Source: Shimia sp.
GTDB lineage: Bacteria; Pseudomonadota; Alphaproteobacteria; Rhodobacterales; Rhodobacteraceae
Direction of reading: 5' to 3'
Length of the DNA: 64,000 nucleotides
NCBI GenBank assembly: GCA_024224295.1
Contig: JAAENN010000118.1
Span: forward strand, 81,532-145,531
Shown: in pieces, positions 17,041-26,847 of the stretch
Layout: every line of letters begins with the position of its first letter
Numbering within the stretch: position 1 is the stretch's first letter
The notes under the pieces: model-generated
Seen by the model: only the letters and a program-made list of their open reading frames with translations
What the model was told of the DNA's origin: nothing
The model's database searches: none
Position numbers and translations under genes: made by a program

Positions 17041-18348
17041 ATGTCGATTTCCTCTTCGCTTAATGCCGGAGTGGCCGGGCTCAATGCCAATGCCACCCGT
17101 TTGGCGACCATCTCTGACAACATCGCGAACTCTGCGACCTACGGCTACCGTCGGGTTGAGACGGATTTTCAATCTATGGTGACCGGTGCCAGTGGTGGCA
17201 AATACTCTGCAGGGGGCGTGCAAGCGACCTCTCGCCGTTTGATTGATGAAGGCGGTTCGCTGACGCCGACCACGAACCCCACCGATTTGGCGGTGCGTGG
17301 TCGAGGCTTCCTGCCGGTGTCTCCGGCGACCTCGGTCAAAGCTGGTGACACGAGCCCGCCGATGATGTTGGCCACCACCGGCTCTTTCCGTCCGGACGAA
17401 GATGGCTACCTGGTCTCTGAAGCAGGCCTGACCCTGATGGGATGGGCTGCGAATCCCGATGGCACGATTCCAAACTATCCACGCGACACTGACACCGGCC
17501 TGAGCCCGGTGCGTTTGCTGACCTCTCAGCTGGTTGGCTCTCCGACCACCGCGGTTGATCTTGGGGTGAACCTGCCAGCGACCTCCACGGTTGCCGGCGC
17601 TGCGGGGACTATGGAAACCCTGAGCATTGAATACCATGGCAACCTGGGCCAGGCAGAAACCCTGAACATTGAATTCACCCCCACCGTTCCAGGTGCGGGT
17701 TCATCCAATGAGTGGAACATGGTGATCCGTGATTCGGCGTCCGGTGGCGCGATTATCGGCGATTACACCATGACTTTTGACGACGGCCGGACCGCCAGCG
17801 GTCTGTTGCAGAACGTTGTATCCAACCCTCCGGGTGGCGCGTATGATCCGCTGACCGGCAGCGCAATCTTGAACGTGGCGGGCGGCCCTTTGGAGTTGAC
17901 CATTGGCATGCTTGGTGAAGAAGGTGGCATGAGCCAGTTGGGCGATGACTATGCGCCACTCAACATCAACAAAGACGGCGCTCCGGTTGGCTCCATGACC
18001 TCTGTTGAGGTGGACAATAACGGCTTTGTCTTTGCGTATTTTGACACTGGAATCACTCGCAGGATTGCACAGGTTCCGCTGGTAGACGTGCCAAACCCCA
18101 ATGGTTTGGACATCTCTTTGGACTTCCAGACCTACGTGCCATCCAATGAAAGTGGTCCGTTCTTTATGTGGGACGCAGGGACCGGCCCCTCTGGTGAACT
18201 GCTGTCTTATGTTCGTGAGGAATCGGCCACCGATGTGGCGGGTGAGCTTACCGACATGATCCAGACACAGCGGGCTTACAGCACCAATGCCAAGGTCATT
18301 CAGACCGTGGATGAGATGCTGCAAGAGACCACAAATATCAAACGCTAA
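17041..18348 (+). CDS. flgE: Flagellar hook protein FlgE
   Basis: 435 residues. The N-terminal rod/hook signature is complete (SSLNAGVAGLNANATRLATISDNIANSATYGYRR), followed by DLAVRGRGFL and a variable central domain. The C-terminus has the conserved coiled segment ELTDMIQTQRAYSTNAKVIQ with DEMLQ. FlgE polymerises into the hook that joins rod and filament, and is exported by the flagellar type III system without a cleaved signal. It is preceded by the leader hairpin and followed by flgK after 40 bases. Confidence 0.95.
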   Translation: MSISSSLNAGVAGLNANATRLATISDNIANSATYGYRRVETDFQSMVTGASGGKYSAGGVQATSRRLIDEGGSLTPTTNPTDLAVRGRGFLPVSPATSVKAGDTSPPMMLATTGSFRPDEDGYLVSEAGLTLMGWAANPDGTIPNYPRDTDTGLSPVRLLTSQLVGSPTTAVDLGVNLPATSTVAGAAGTMETLSIEYHGNLGQAETLNIEFTPTVPGAGSSNEWNMVIRDSASGGAIIGDYTMTFDDGRTASGLLQNVVSNPPGGAYDPLTGSAILNVAGGPLELTIGMLGEEGGMSQLGDDYAPLNINKDGAPVGSMTSVEVDNNGFVFAYFDTGITRRIAQVPLVDVPNPNGLDISLDFQTYVPSNESGPFFMWDAGTGPSGELLSYVREESATDVAGELTDMIQTQRAYSTNAKVIQTVDEMLQETTNIKR

Positions 18349-18388
18349 GTAACCGCGCCGAGGCCGTAACAGGCCGGAAAGGATAAGC

Positions 18389-19846
18389 ATGAGCATTTCA
18401 AGCGCTCTGTCCAATGCACTAACTGGACTTACGGCCTCAGCGCGCCGGGCAGAGGTGGTGTCTTCCAACATCTCCAATGCCATGACCGAAGGATACGGGC
18501 GGCGGTCGCTCAATCAGAGTGCCGGCCTTTATGGGTACTCTGGCGGTGTCAAACTGGAGGGCACGTCGCGGAACGTGAACCCGGTGACCATCGCAGAACG
18601 CCGTCTGGCAGATGCGGGCTCCTCATTGGCCAATGGCACGAGTGCCTTTTACAACCGTCTGGAAAGCCTCGTGGGAACACCGGATGATCCTACAAGCTTG
18701 TCTGGTGTAATGGCATCGTTCGAAAGCTCGATGGCGATGGCGACTGGTGCGCCGGACAGCGATATTCGTTTGGCCAACATGTCTCAGGACGCCGAACGCA
18801 TCGCCAATGCGTTTAATGATGCCTCTGACGGCATTCAGAAAATGCGTACTGAAGCAGACACGACCATTGGAAATATGGTGGAAAACCTGAACGGTCTGTT
18901 GCAGCAGACTGAAGAGGTGAACCGCAAGATTTCCATGGCGATCAACCAAGGCCAGGAAACGGCCTCCTTGGAAGACCAGCGTCAGGTGCTGATTGACCAG
19001 ATTGGCGAGTTGGTGCCAGTGCGACTGACTCCGCGTGATCGCGGTGGTGTGGCGCTTTATACCACCAATGGCGCCGTGCTTCTTGATGGCAAGGCCGCGA
19101 CCATTGAGTTTACAGAAGTGGGCACGGTAGAGCCGCATATGACCGAGGCCAATGGCCTTCTGAACGGCATTTCGATCAACGGTTATCCGATGCGGATCGA
19201 CAGCGACAAAGGCGCATTGGCCGGTGGTGCGATTGGCGCGCAGTTTGCGATTCGCGATGAATTTGGCACACAGGCGCAGGCCGATCTTGATGCCGCTGCG
19301 CGCAACCTTGTTGAGCGTTTCCAAGACCCAGCGATGGACCCAACGCTGGCACCGGGTGACGCAGGTATTTTCACAGATGCAGGTCTGGCGTTTACCGCCG
19401 CCAACGAAGTGGGGCTGGCCGGGCGTCTGGAACTGAACAATCTTGTGGACATCGACGGGGCTGGGGAAACTTGGCGGCTGCGCGATGGTCTGGGCGCGGC
19501 AGCTCCGGGCGATTCTGGTGATGCGACCCAGCTGAACCGCATGCTTGATGCGATGAAGGAACAGGTTGTGCCGGTGTCTGGCGGCTACGGTAGCAAGGCT
19601 GTCTCTATGAGTGAGTTGAGCGGAAAGTTCCTGTCCAGCGTGGCCGGTGCACGGGTGCAGAGCGATCAGGATATGGCATTTGCCTCCGCACGCCTCAATT
19701 CGCTTGAGGAAATGGAGCTGATTGATGGGGTCGACACCGATCAGGAGCTGCAGATGCTGATGTTGGTGGAGCAATCGTATGCCGCAAATGCGAGGTTGAT
19801 TCAGGCCGTTGATGAAATGATGCAAGAACTGTTGAGGATCGGATGA
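18389..19846 (+). CDS. flgK: Flagellar hook-associated protein 1 FlgK
   Basis: 485 residues. N-terminal SNALTGLTASARRAEVVSSN with an SNAMTEGYGRR segment and C-terminal VEQSYAANARLIQAVDEMM are the paired D0 helices of axial proteins. FlgK is the first hook-filament junction protein. Ribosome site GGAAAGGA ends a few bases before the ATG at 18389. The stop overlaps the flgL start by four bases, as expected for two junction proteins made in fixed ratio. Confidence 0.92.
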   Translation: MSISSALSNALTGLTASARRAEVVSSNISNAMTEGYGRRSLNQSAGLYGYSGGVKLEGTSRNVNPVTIAERRLADAGSSLANGTSAFYNRLESLVGTPDDPTSLSGVMASFESSMAMATGAPDSDIRLANMSQDAERIANAFNDASDGIQKMRTEADTTIGNMVENLNGLLQQTEEVNRKISMAINQGQETASLEDQRQVLIDQIGELVPVRLTPRDRGGVALYTTNGAVLLDGKAATIEFTEVGTVEPHMTEANGLLNGISINGYPMRIDSDKGALAGGAIGAQFAIRDEFGTQAQADLDAAARNLVERFQDPAMDPTLAPGDAGIFTDAGLAFTAANEVGLAGRLELNNLVDIDGAGETWRLRDGLGAAAPGDSGDATQLNRMLDAMKEQVVPVSGGYGSKAVSMSELSGKFLSSVAGARVQSDQDMAFASARLNSLEEMELIDGVDTDQELQMLMLVEQSYAANARLIQAVDEMMQELLRIG

Positions 19847-20853
19847 CCATTACTTCAATTGGTGACATGGCGCAGCACCTGATGAATACGCGCCGTACGA
19901 CTTCGGTAAAGCAGGACCTCAACCGCCTGGCCTACGAGCTGAGCTCTGGCCGGAAAGAGGATGTCGCGAAGGCACTTAAGGGTGATTTCAATATGTTGGC
20001 GGGCGTGGAGCGTCAGCTGACTGTGCTGGAAGGTTATGACATCGCGAGCAAAGATGCCGAGCTGTTTTTGGAAACGGCGCAATCCACTGTGGGTCAGGTT
20101 CAAGCGATTACCAGTGAGCTCGGCCAAGATTTGATGACGGCATCTGTATCGGGTTTAAAGGCATCCGTCGTCAGCGTGGCGACAAATGCGAGCAATGACT
20201 TTGATGCAATTGTCAGTGCTTTGAATGGGCGTGTGGCGGACCGATCCATGTTTGGCGGCACTGCCACAGATGCTGCGCCGTTGATTGATGCGGATACAAT
20301 GATGGCGCAGATTTCTGCGGCCGCCGCGGGTTCGTTGAACGTATCCGATATTGTAACCGCGCTGGATGATTACTTCATGGCGCCTGGCGGTGGTTTCGAA
20401 ACTGGCGCGTATTTGGGCTCTGCAAATGATCTTGCGCCCATGCGTTTGAATGACAATCAGGCCGCTGAGTTCAATTTCCGTGCTGACAGCACAGAGCTCC
20501 GCGAAGCGATGCGGGATACTGCTTTGGCAGCACTGGCGTTGGATCCCGGCCTAAATTTGACATTTGATGAGCAGAAACATCTTTTGAGAACGGCGAGCGA
20601 GAGTCTGTTGACCGGCCAGGACAACCTGACAACAGTTCGTGCGGACATCGGCTTTAATCAGGAACGCGTTGAGAACGCGATGGCGGAGAATTCGCTGTCA
20701 CGCAGCTCGATGTTGATGACGCAGAGCGACCTGCTTTCTGCGGACCAGACGGATGTGGCAGGCAAGCTGCAGGCCGTGCAGGTGCAACTTGAGATGGTTT
20801 ACACGATCACAGCCCGTCTCTCCCAACTCACGTTGGCAAACTATGTAAGGTGA
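19843..20853 (+). CDS. flgL: Flagellar hook-associated protein 3 FlgL
   Basis: 336 residues of the flagellin/FlgL superfamily: N-terminal helix around TTSVKQDLNRLAYELSSGRK and C-terminal helix QLEMVYTITARLSQLTLANY. It forms the second junction zone between hook and filament. The ATG overlaps the flgK stop (ATGA) and its own stop overlaps the flgI GTG start (GTGA), so flgK-flgL-flgI read as one coupled unit. Confidence 0.9.
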   Translation: MTITSIGDMAQHLMNTRRTTSVKQDLNRLAYELSSGRKEDVAKALKGDFNMLAGVERQLTVLEGYDIASKDAELFLETAQSTVGQVQAITSELGQDLMTASVSGLKASVVSVATNASNDFDAIVSALNGRVADRSMFGGTATDAAPLIDADTMMAQISAAAAGSLNVSDIVTALDDYFMAPGGGFETGAYLGSANDLAPMRLNDNQAAEFNFRADSTELREAMRDTALAALALDPGLNLTFDEQKHLLRTASESLLTGQDNLTTVRADIGFNQERVENAMAENSLSRSSMLMTQSDLLSADQTDVAGKLQAVQVQLEMVYTITARLSQLTLANYVR

Positions 20854-21962
20854 ATGATCTCATGGGCTTAGCAAGAATGCTACTGCTCCTCGTACTGATG
20901 CCTGTCATGGCATCAGCAGCGCCGATCCGGATCAAAGATCTGGTAGAATTCGACGGTGTACGAGGCAATGATCTGGTCGGCTACGGTTTGGTGGTTGGCC
21001 TGAACGGAACCGGGGACGGCTTGCGGAATGCGCCGTTTACCGAAGAAATTATGAGCAATATTCTCGAACGGCTGGGTGTGAACATCACCGGCGAGAATAT
21101 GCGTCCCAAGAATGTGGCGGCGGTGTTTGTAACCGCAACGCTTCCGCCTTTTGCCCGTGCGGGCGGCACGGTGGATGTGACCATTTCGGCGATTGGCGAT
21201 GCCAAGAGCCTTTTGGGTGGCACATTGGTGATGACACCAATGAATGCAGCCGATGGTGAGATCTACGCAGTCGCTCAGGGCACAGTGATCGCAGGGGGCG
21301 TGTCCGCCGAAGGCGAGGCCGGTGGCATCGTCAAGGGTGTGCCAACGTCGGGTGTGATCCCTTCCGGTGCCCGCATTGAGAGAGAGATCGACTTTGATTT
21401 TTCCACGCTGACCAACATGCGTCTGGCGTTGCGGGAACCGGATTTCACAACAGCCAATAGGATCGAGGAAGCGATTAACCGCAGTTATGGCCGTCGTGTA
21501 GCCTTGATGCTGGATGCGGGCACCGTACAGGTGGATATTGACCGTACCAATCAGGCGTCTCCGGCCCACGCTTTGAGCCAGATCGAGAACATCTCTGTTG
21601 AACCTGAACGCAAGGCCCGTGTGGTTGTGGATCAACGATCTGGCACAATTGTGATGGGGGACGACGTGCGCATTTCACGGGTGGCGGTCTCACAAGGTGG
21701 ACTGACCCTGAGAGTTCAGGAAACGCCATTGGTGGTACAACCTAACCCGTTTGCCGATGGCGAAACCGTTGTGGTGCCGCGCACTGAGGCGGAAATTGAT
21801 GAGGATGAAGGTATTGGCCTAGCCGAAGTGCCTATGGGCACATCGTTGAGCGAAGTGATCGAAGGTCTGAATGCGCTGGGCGTGGCCCCGCGCGACATGA
21901 TCGACATCCTCAAGAGCATCAAAGCGGCGGGTGCGCTGCACGCGGAATTTGTGGTGCGTTAA
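20850..21962 (+). CDS. flgI: Flagellar P-ring protein FlgI
   Basis: 370 residues. A Sec signal peptide (hydrophobic core LLLLVLMPVMASA, cut before APIRIKD) leads to the mature P-ring protein, with the family start IRIKDLVEFDGVRGNDLVGYG and the repeated GLNGTGD. It assembles around the rod in the periplasm at the peptidoglycan. The GTG start at 20850 overlaps the flgL stop; an ATG at 20862 is an alternative that keeps the signal peptide. Last gene of the flagellar block and followed by a clear terminator. Confidence 0.93.
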   Translation: MNDLMGLARMLLLLVLMPVMASAAPIRIKDLVEFDGVRGNDLVGYGLVVGLNGTGDGLRNAPFTEEIMSNILERLGVNITGENMRPKNVAAVFVTATLPPFARAGGTVDVTISAIGDAKSLLGGTLVMTPMNAADGEIYAVAQGTVIAGGVSAEGEAGGIVKGVPTSGVIPSGARIEREIDFDFSTLTNMRLALREPDFTTANRIEEAINRSYGRRVALMLDAGTVQVDIDRTNQASPAHALSQIENISVEPERKARVVVDQRSGTIVMGDDVRISRVAVSQGGLTLRVQETPLVVQPNPFADGETVVVPRTEAEIDEDEGIGLAEVPMGTSLSEVIEGLNALGVAPRDMIDILKSIKAAGALHAEFVVR

Positions 21963-22766
21963 GGCATCAAACTAAGACGCGCGAGTAAGGCGGCATGTTA
22001 GGGCATGTCGCCTTTTTCGTGCATCGTTTCCATTTTCCGTTGTCGCTGGTTGCTGGAAACTTTGTGGTGTCGGCACACGCGGCAGGGTATTCAAGTGGTG
22101 AAACCCGTCAGTGATTTTCGTAGCTTAAAAGCAAGCTGGCCAAACACTGAATAGCCGCTTTGGGTGGTGCTATTGTAGTCGTCATCAACAAATTGATTGC
22201 GACACAGTCGGATTTTGGCACGCAGCAGTTTGGTGGCTGCCAAGCTTTCCGGCGAAGTGTCGCGTATCCGGGTGTTCTCCTGATCCTAGAAGCGCGGTCT
22301 TCTTATGTGTTGGTCGGGCGGGATAACCTAGAGGCCAGAAATCGGATAACTCTTCGGGCTTAGAGGTCGGTTTTGAGGCGGAAAGCTTTGACCTGGCTGG
22401 GTATCACTTGCGCACCATCGATAGTGTGTCTGCTTTTGACATCTTGGCGTGTCTGACCCCTATCATATCTCTGATGACTTTGCTCTGGCTTGTGCAATCG
22501 AAAGTGGTGATGCTGGCAGTTTGCCCAGTATTGAGTGATCTTAGCTCGGCGTGCGTTACACCGTTTCCACTGTTGTCGCGTTGACGGATGACCTTGACGC
22601 TTCGTAGGCGGCGTCATCTGGCGTTGGAGGTCGCGAGACATTTGTAGGCCGCGGGGCAGAGTGCACATTTGGCCCAGCGCGCGGTGCGGCCTTTGGTAAA
22701 CGCAGCTTGTTTGGGGTTATCCCGGGATTGTGCGGTGTCCAGTCTGATGCTGAAGAGTCCGAAGAG
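21963..22766. other. 804-bp stretch without a recognisable gene
   Basis: After the flgI terminator there is no frame with a ribosome site or a recognisable protein. Two short frames (plus strand 22160-22363, minus strand 22360-22668) have uneven composition and no motif. On the minus strand near 22650-22720 a short broken frame reads with three cysteines (KCALCPAAYKC) before a stop. It could be a decayed gene, but I cannot name the parent. The base composition looks closer to 50 percent GC than the flanks. Confidence 0.4.
21988..22018 (+). terminator. Intrinsic terminator after flgI
   Basis: Stem AAGGCGGCATG (21988-21998) with CATGTCGCCTT (22005-22015), 11 pairs including one G-T, loop TTAGGG, followed by a short T-run to 22018. 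It closes the motB-flgI unit. Confidence 0.85.
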
Positions 22767-25091
22767 TCAGGCCCTCAGAGCTGTTTGAACCGCTGAAGAG
22801 GGAGTGTTTCGATGCCCTACATGTCGGAGCAAACAATCTACTAAGTCCGCGCGACGGATCGGTTTTGTTAGGAAATCATCCATCCCCGCTTGCAAACAGG
22901 CGCGTCGTTCAGCCTCAAAGGCATTGGCAGTTAAGGCAACAATATGGGGCTGTTGAACGCCGCTTGCCCGGATGGTTTCGGTGGCTTCGATGCCGCTCAT
23001 GTTGGGCATGGACATATCCATAAAGATCAGGTCCGGTGGTGCCTCCAGCGTCGCTTCCACTGCTTCGTATCCGTCATTGGCGAAGCGAAGTGTGATCGGC
23101 AGTTTCTCCAGATACTTGCGGATCAGCAGACGATTGGTTTGGTTGTCTTCGGCGATGAGGATATTGAGGCCAGCCAGATCGACGGCGTCATATTCCAATA
23201 CAGGCGGAGCTGTGGCCGGTTCTGTGAGCGTGAGTGCGCCGTCCGGCGGCAACTCCACTGGCAAGCTGACCATGAAGCGCGAACCTTCGCCAAGTTCTGA
23301 CGAAACGGAGATTTCTCCGCCCATGTGTTCTGTTAGGATGCGACAGATGCTAAGTCCCAGCCCGGTGCCGCCAAACCGGCGTGTGGTGGAGCTTTCTGCC
23401 TGGGTAAACTCTTCAAAAATGCTCGACAGTTTGTCTTCGGCGATTCCGATACCGGTGTCGGACACGGCAAAATTCATTCTGAGAGGGGCGTTTCGCTCGG
23501 TTGGGTCTGTCGCGTCCATCCAGACTTGCACTTCGATTTTTCCGTGTTCCGTGAATTTGGTGGCATTTCCGATGATGTTGGTGGCGATCTGACGCACGCG
23601 CACATCGTCGGCAAACAGATGCTCCGGCACATCTTCGGCTACGGTTAAAGTTAGCCCCAGTCCTTTATTGTATGCCGAGGGTTCAAGAAGCCGCAGCGTT
23701 TCTGCGAAGCAGTCACGCGTCTCAAAGGTATTTTTAGCAATTTGGAGCTTTCCTGCATCAAGCTTTGACAGATCAAGAATGTCATTGATGATCGTTAACA
23801 AGCTCCGGGATGATCCAAGTATGGTTCGTGTGTAATCCGCCTGTTCTTGTGTTTGCTCGGTTTCCGACAGCAGGTCAGCCATGCCAATGATGCCGGTCAT
23901 TGGTGTGCGGATTTCGTGGCTCATGTTGGTCAGGAAATCCGTTTTGGTGCGGGCTGCGTCTTCAGCAACTTTGCGGGCCCTACGCATGTTGTTGGCGTGG
24001 TCTTTCACAGGCGTAATGTCGCGGGCAATTGTAACGTAAAAATCTACGTCATTGTCCGCATTTTTCACTGGGAGCATCTGTATTTCGCTCCAGCGCGCGG
24101 CACCCAAGCTGAGATCATGACGCAGCTCGATTTTTCCAAAGCCGTCTTTCTTCATTGCAGTGGCAACTTTTGCCTCCACATCCGGATCGATTTTTGTTGC
24201 CTGTACAAGGTCCGTCACTGGCTTGCCAATGATGTCTTTTGCGGCGATTCCCGTGAGGGTGGTGAAGGCTTCATTGACCCACTCAATTTCTTGTTTGGGA
24301 TTGGACAGAATGACGGCATCATTTGTTTTTCGCGCAACCATGGACAACCTCTGCAATTCGTTGCGGTGCTTGTTCAATGCATCGTTGGCCGCAGTGAGAT
24401 TGTTTTGGCTGCATTGTAGAGCTTCAGTTTTTCGGAAGTTGTCGACGCCAGATTTGACGAAAGAAAAACACATGTAGCCCATGCTGATGACCACCATCAG
24501 TTCGGGCACATTGGCATGAGGCAGGGCCATGTCGCCGCCGAACCGGATCGCCTGAAGCGTCAGGAGAATAAGGGGGGTTACCACAAACACGCCCATTTTT
24601 AAGATGGCCAGTTTGGGTTTGGTTGGCAAAATGAGCGCTCCGTTGACGATGCCCATCCCTAGAACACCGGCAACCGCCATGATGGACGCGTCTTTGCCCA
24701 CTGTCACAACATAGAGTGTGGTGGCAAGAAAAATGCAAATCGCTTGAAATGCGCCACTGGCCATTGCCGCGTTGGAGAGTATATTCTGGCTGATGCCACT
24801 GCGAAGGCGCGCAGGAATGCGACGTAAAATCCACATGTCTAACACTTCGCCAATAACCAACAATGCGGTTATGCAGGCACCAATAGCGGGACCTGTGGCG
24901 AGAACAGCCATGAGGCTGCCAAGGCAGTAGACAACGGCACGCTGGAAAATCGTGTGGACGCGTTGTGAAGCATATTGAACCAAAAGGCTGCGCCCAAGTG
25001 CCGCTTCTTTGGCGGAATGCCGCAATTGCTGTCCGGGATCTGCCACCATAGTTCGTACGCCATTTAGTCTTTGGAGGGCAATGTATAGCAC
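22767..25091 (-). CDS. Hybrid sensor histidine kinase with PAS and receiver domains
   Basis: 774 residues. Membrane part with about five to six helices in residues 45-215, a PAS domain near 245-365, HisKA with the phospho-acceptor H392 in SHEIRTPMTG, an HATPase domain with N509 (NIIGNATKF), DTGIGI and GGTGLGLS, and a C-terminal receiver with phospho-acceptor D692 (LIFMDMSMP) and LTKP. A phosphorelay input protein; the next partner is not in the window. The start is uncertain: GTG 25091 or ATG 25049, neither with a good ribosome site. It is divergent from the efflux-operon MarR gene, with no evidence that the two are linked. Confidence 0.9.
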   Translation of the reverse strand: MLYIALQRLNGVRTMVADPGQQLRHSAKEAALGRSLLVQYASQRVHTIFQRAVVYCLGSLMAVLATGPAIGACITALLVIGEVLDMWILRRIPARLRSGISQNILSNAAMASGAFQAICIFLATTLYVVTVGKDASIMAVAGVLGMGIVNGALILPTKPKLAILKMGVFVVTPLILLTLQAIRFGGDMALPHANVPELMVVISMGYMCFSFVKSGVDNFRKTEALQCSQNNLTAANDALNKHRNELQRLSMVARKTNDAVILSNPKQEIEWVNEAFTTLTGIAAKDIIGKPVTDLVQATKIDPDVEAKVATAMKKDGFGKIELRHDLSLGAARWSEIQMLPVKNADNDVDFYVTIARDITPVKDHANNMRRARKVAEDAARTKTDFLTNMSHEIRTPMTGIIGMADLLSETEQTQEQADYTRTILGSSRSLLTIINDILDLSKLDAGKLQIAKNTFETRDCFAETLRLLEPSAYNKGLGLTLTVAEDVPEHLFADDVRVRQIATNIIGNATKFTEHGKIEVQVWMDATDPTERNAPLRMNFAVSDTGIGIAEDKLSSIFEEFTQAESSTTRRFGGTGLGLSICRILTEHMGGEISVSSELGEGSRFMVSLPVELPPDGALTLTEPATAPPVLEYDAVDLAGLNILIAEDNQTNRLLIRKYLEKLPITLRFANDGYEAVEATLEAPPDLIFMDMSMPNMSGIEATETIRASGVQQPHIVALTANAFEAERRACLQAGMDDFLTKPIRRADLVDCLLRHVGHRNTPSSAVQTALRA

Positions 25092-25319
25092 GACGGAGTT
25101 AATTTAATCGCTGTGTTTGGCAGGTAACACTCTGACTTATAATAAAATTTTCGAGATATCGCCGTGATCTGTTTTCCTTGGAACCCAGTGTATCACCCTG
25201 AAGAGAAAGGCGAATTTATGTGTTCGCCCGGCTTGGTTTTCGCGAGTTTGATCCTTGTTTTTTCACAAAGCTTCTGTATTTGGATATTTCATAAACTGAA
25301 GTAACTCAGGGATTCGCGC

Positions 25320-25790
25320 GTGCCTGACGATTTATTCTCCAACACAGACCTGCCGGATGAGTTTCTGGCGATTATCGGTGTCTTTGCCTTGTTCAACCAA
25401 ATTGAGGCGGAGCTGGAAGACATCAACATCGACCCGCCGCTCACTAAGATGGAACGGCGAATCTTGGTATTTATGGATCGACCCAAGCGGATGGGTGTTT
25501 TGGCGGAAGATACGTTTTGCATTCCTTCCGCCATCACCCCTGTGGCGGATGCATTGGAGCAGCGTGGTTTTGTGCGCCGCACCCGTGATCCCAAAGACAG
25601 GCGCGCGCTTGTGTTAGAATTGACTGCGGAAGGATTGATGGCGCGGGTGGCATTGATGGAAGCAGTCAAACTTCGGTTTCGTGAAATTTGCGGTATGACC
25701 GTCGAGGAAATCTCTCAATTTGCCAAATTGGCCGTCAAAGCCATGCCCGGAGCCGTAGCGGCCGGGCTATTGGAGGAAAATGAATGCTGA
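25320..25790 (+). CDS. MarR-family regulator of the adjacent RND efflux genes
   Basis: 156 residues with a winged helix-turn-helix (GVLAEDTFCIPSAITPVADALEQRGFV) and the wing DPKDRRALVLELT, both typical of MarR. GTG start at 25320 with AGGGA eight bases upstream. Its 3' end overlaps the membrane fusion protein gene by seven bases, so it is the first gene of a three-gene efflux operon and very likely its repressor. The ligand is probably a substrate of the pump. Confidence 0.85.
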   Translation: MPDDLFSNTDLPDEFLAIIGVFALFNQIEAELEDINIDPPLTKMERRILVFMDRPKRMGVLAEDTFCIPSAITPVADALEQRGFVRRTRDPKDRRALVLELTAEGLMARVALMEAVKLRFREICGMTVEEISQFAKLAVKAMPGAVAAGLLEENEC

Positions 25791-26836
25791 AACAGTTTGG
25801 AAAAATCTGCGCCACGGTGATGATGATCACGGCGACCGGTGCATTTTCGGTTCTGGCACAGGGCGTGTTGAAGCCGGTGAAACTGATGGTGGTAAGTGAA
25901 GACCCGGTGCCGTTTGAACGCCAGTTTTTTGGCAAGGTGAAAGCACGTCAGTCGGTGGATTTGGCGTTTCAGGTGGGGGGTCAGATTGTCGACTTCCCGG
26001 TGACCGAAGGCCTGAACATTGGCGAAGGGGACGTGATTGCGCGGCTTGATCTGGAGATCTTTGAGCTGCAACTCAATCAAGCGATTTTGCAAAAAGAACA
26101 AGCAGATCGCACGGTTGAGCGTCTCAATAAGCTGCGTGGCAATACGGTGAGTCAGGTGACGCTGGACGATGCGGAGACGCAGGCGTCTCTGGCGCAGATT
26201 GCAGTGAAAAATGCGGAATGGTCTTTGCGCCATGCAACGTTGAAAGCGCCTTTTGACGCGCTGGTATCGAGCCGAAATGTGGAGCTTTTTACGACAGTCA
26301 GTGCTGGTAGCCCGGTGGTGCGCATTCACGACTTAAGCGAGTTGCGCATTGAAGTGGATGTTCCGGAAATTCTGTTTCAGCGAGCCGGCAACGAGCACAA
26401 CGTAAAGATCAAAGCGCGCTTTCCCGGAAATGACGAGGAATTCGCCCTGCAAATCCGCGAGTTTGACGCGGAGACCAGCAGTGTGGGCCAGACCTTCCGC
26501 ATCACATTTGGCATGACCCCCCCAGAAGGCAAAGTGATCCTGCCGGGTTCGTCTGTGACAGTGACGGTCAGTGCGGCAGAGCCATCCACCGGCATTCTTG
26601 TGCCTCCTACGGCGATTGTGGTGGACGACGGGGGCGCGACCGGTGTGATGCGATTTGACCCGAAGGGTGGTGATGAAGGCAAGGTGACCTGGGTGCCGGT
26701 GGAAAGCGAACCGGCCACTGGGGGCATGGTGCGCATCACAGCTGGACTAAATGATGGCGACGAAGTGGTGCTGACCGGTGGTGGCGCCTTGACTGATGGC
26801 CAAGCCGTGCGCCGCTTTGTCGGCTTTGGCAACTGA
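25784..26836 (+). CDS. RND efflux periplasmic adaptor (membrane fusion protein)
   Basis: 350 residues of the HlyD/AcrA family. A signal peptide (about residues 1-25, ending SVLAQ) is followed by a lipoyl-like half (GQIVDFPVTEGLNIGEGDVIARLD), a short alpha-hairpin (about 90-130) and beta-barrel and membrane-proximal domains. No lipobox Cys at the cleavage site. Joins the inner-membrane pump to an outer-membrane channel. Overlaps marR by seven bases and sits 11 bases before the pump gene. Confidence 0.9.
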   Translation: MLKQFGKICATVMMITATGAFSVLAQGVLKPVKLMVVSEDPVPFERQFFGKVKARQSVDLAFQVGGQIVDFPVTEGLNIGEGDVIARLDLEIFELQLNQAILQKEQADRTVERLNKLRGNTVSQVTLDDAETQASLAQIAVKNAEWSLRHATLKAPFDALVSSRNVELFTTVSAGSPVVRIHDLSELRIEVDVPEILFQRAGNEHNVKIKARFPGNDEEFALQIREFDAETSSVGQTFRITFGMTPPEGKVILPGSSVTVTVSAAEPSTGILVPPTAIVVDDGGATGVMRFDPKGGDEGKVTWVPVESEPATGGMVRITAGLNDGDEVVLTGGGALTDGQAVRRFVGFGN

Positions 26837-26847
26837 GGGCGCGGGTG

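Noticed and set aside
16048..17637. Long minus-strand open frame of 529 codons across motB and flgE
   Set aside because: It runs opposite to two clearly recognised genes, has no ribosome site and its protein is rich in Arg, Ser and His without any family; it is a shadow of GC-rich coding DNA.
18623..19825. Minus-strand open frame of 400 codons opposite flgK
   Set aside because: Full overlap with flgK, high His and Gln content typical of antisense frames and no domain.
22360..22668. Minus-strand frame of 102 codons in the gap after flgI
   Set aside because: Rich in Gln, Arg and His, no ribosome site and no match to any family I know; treated as non-coding.
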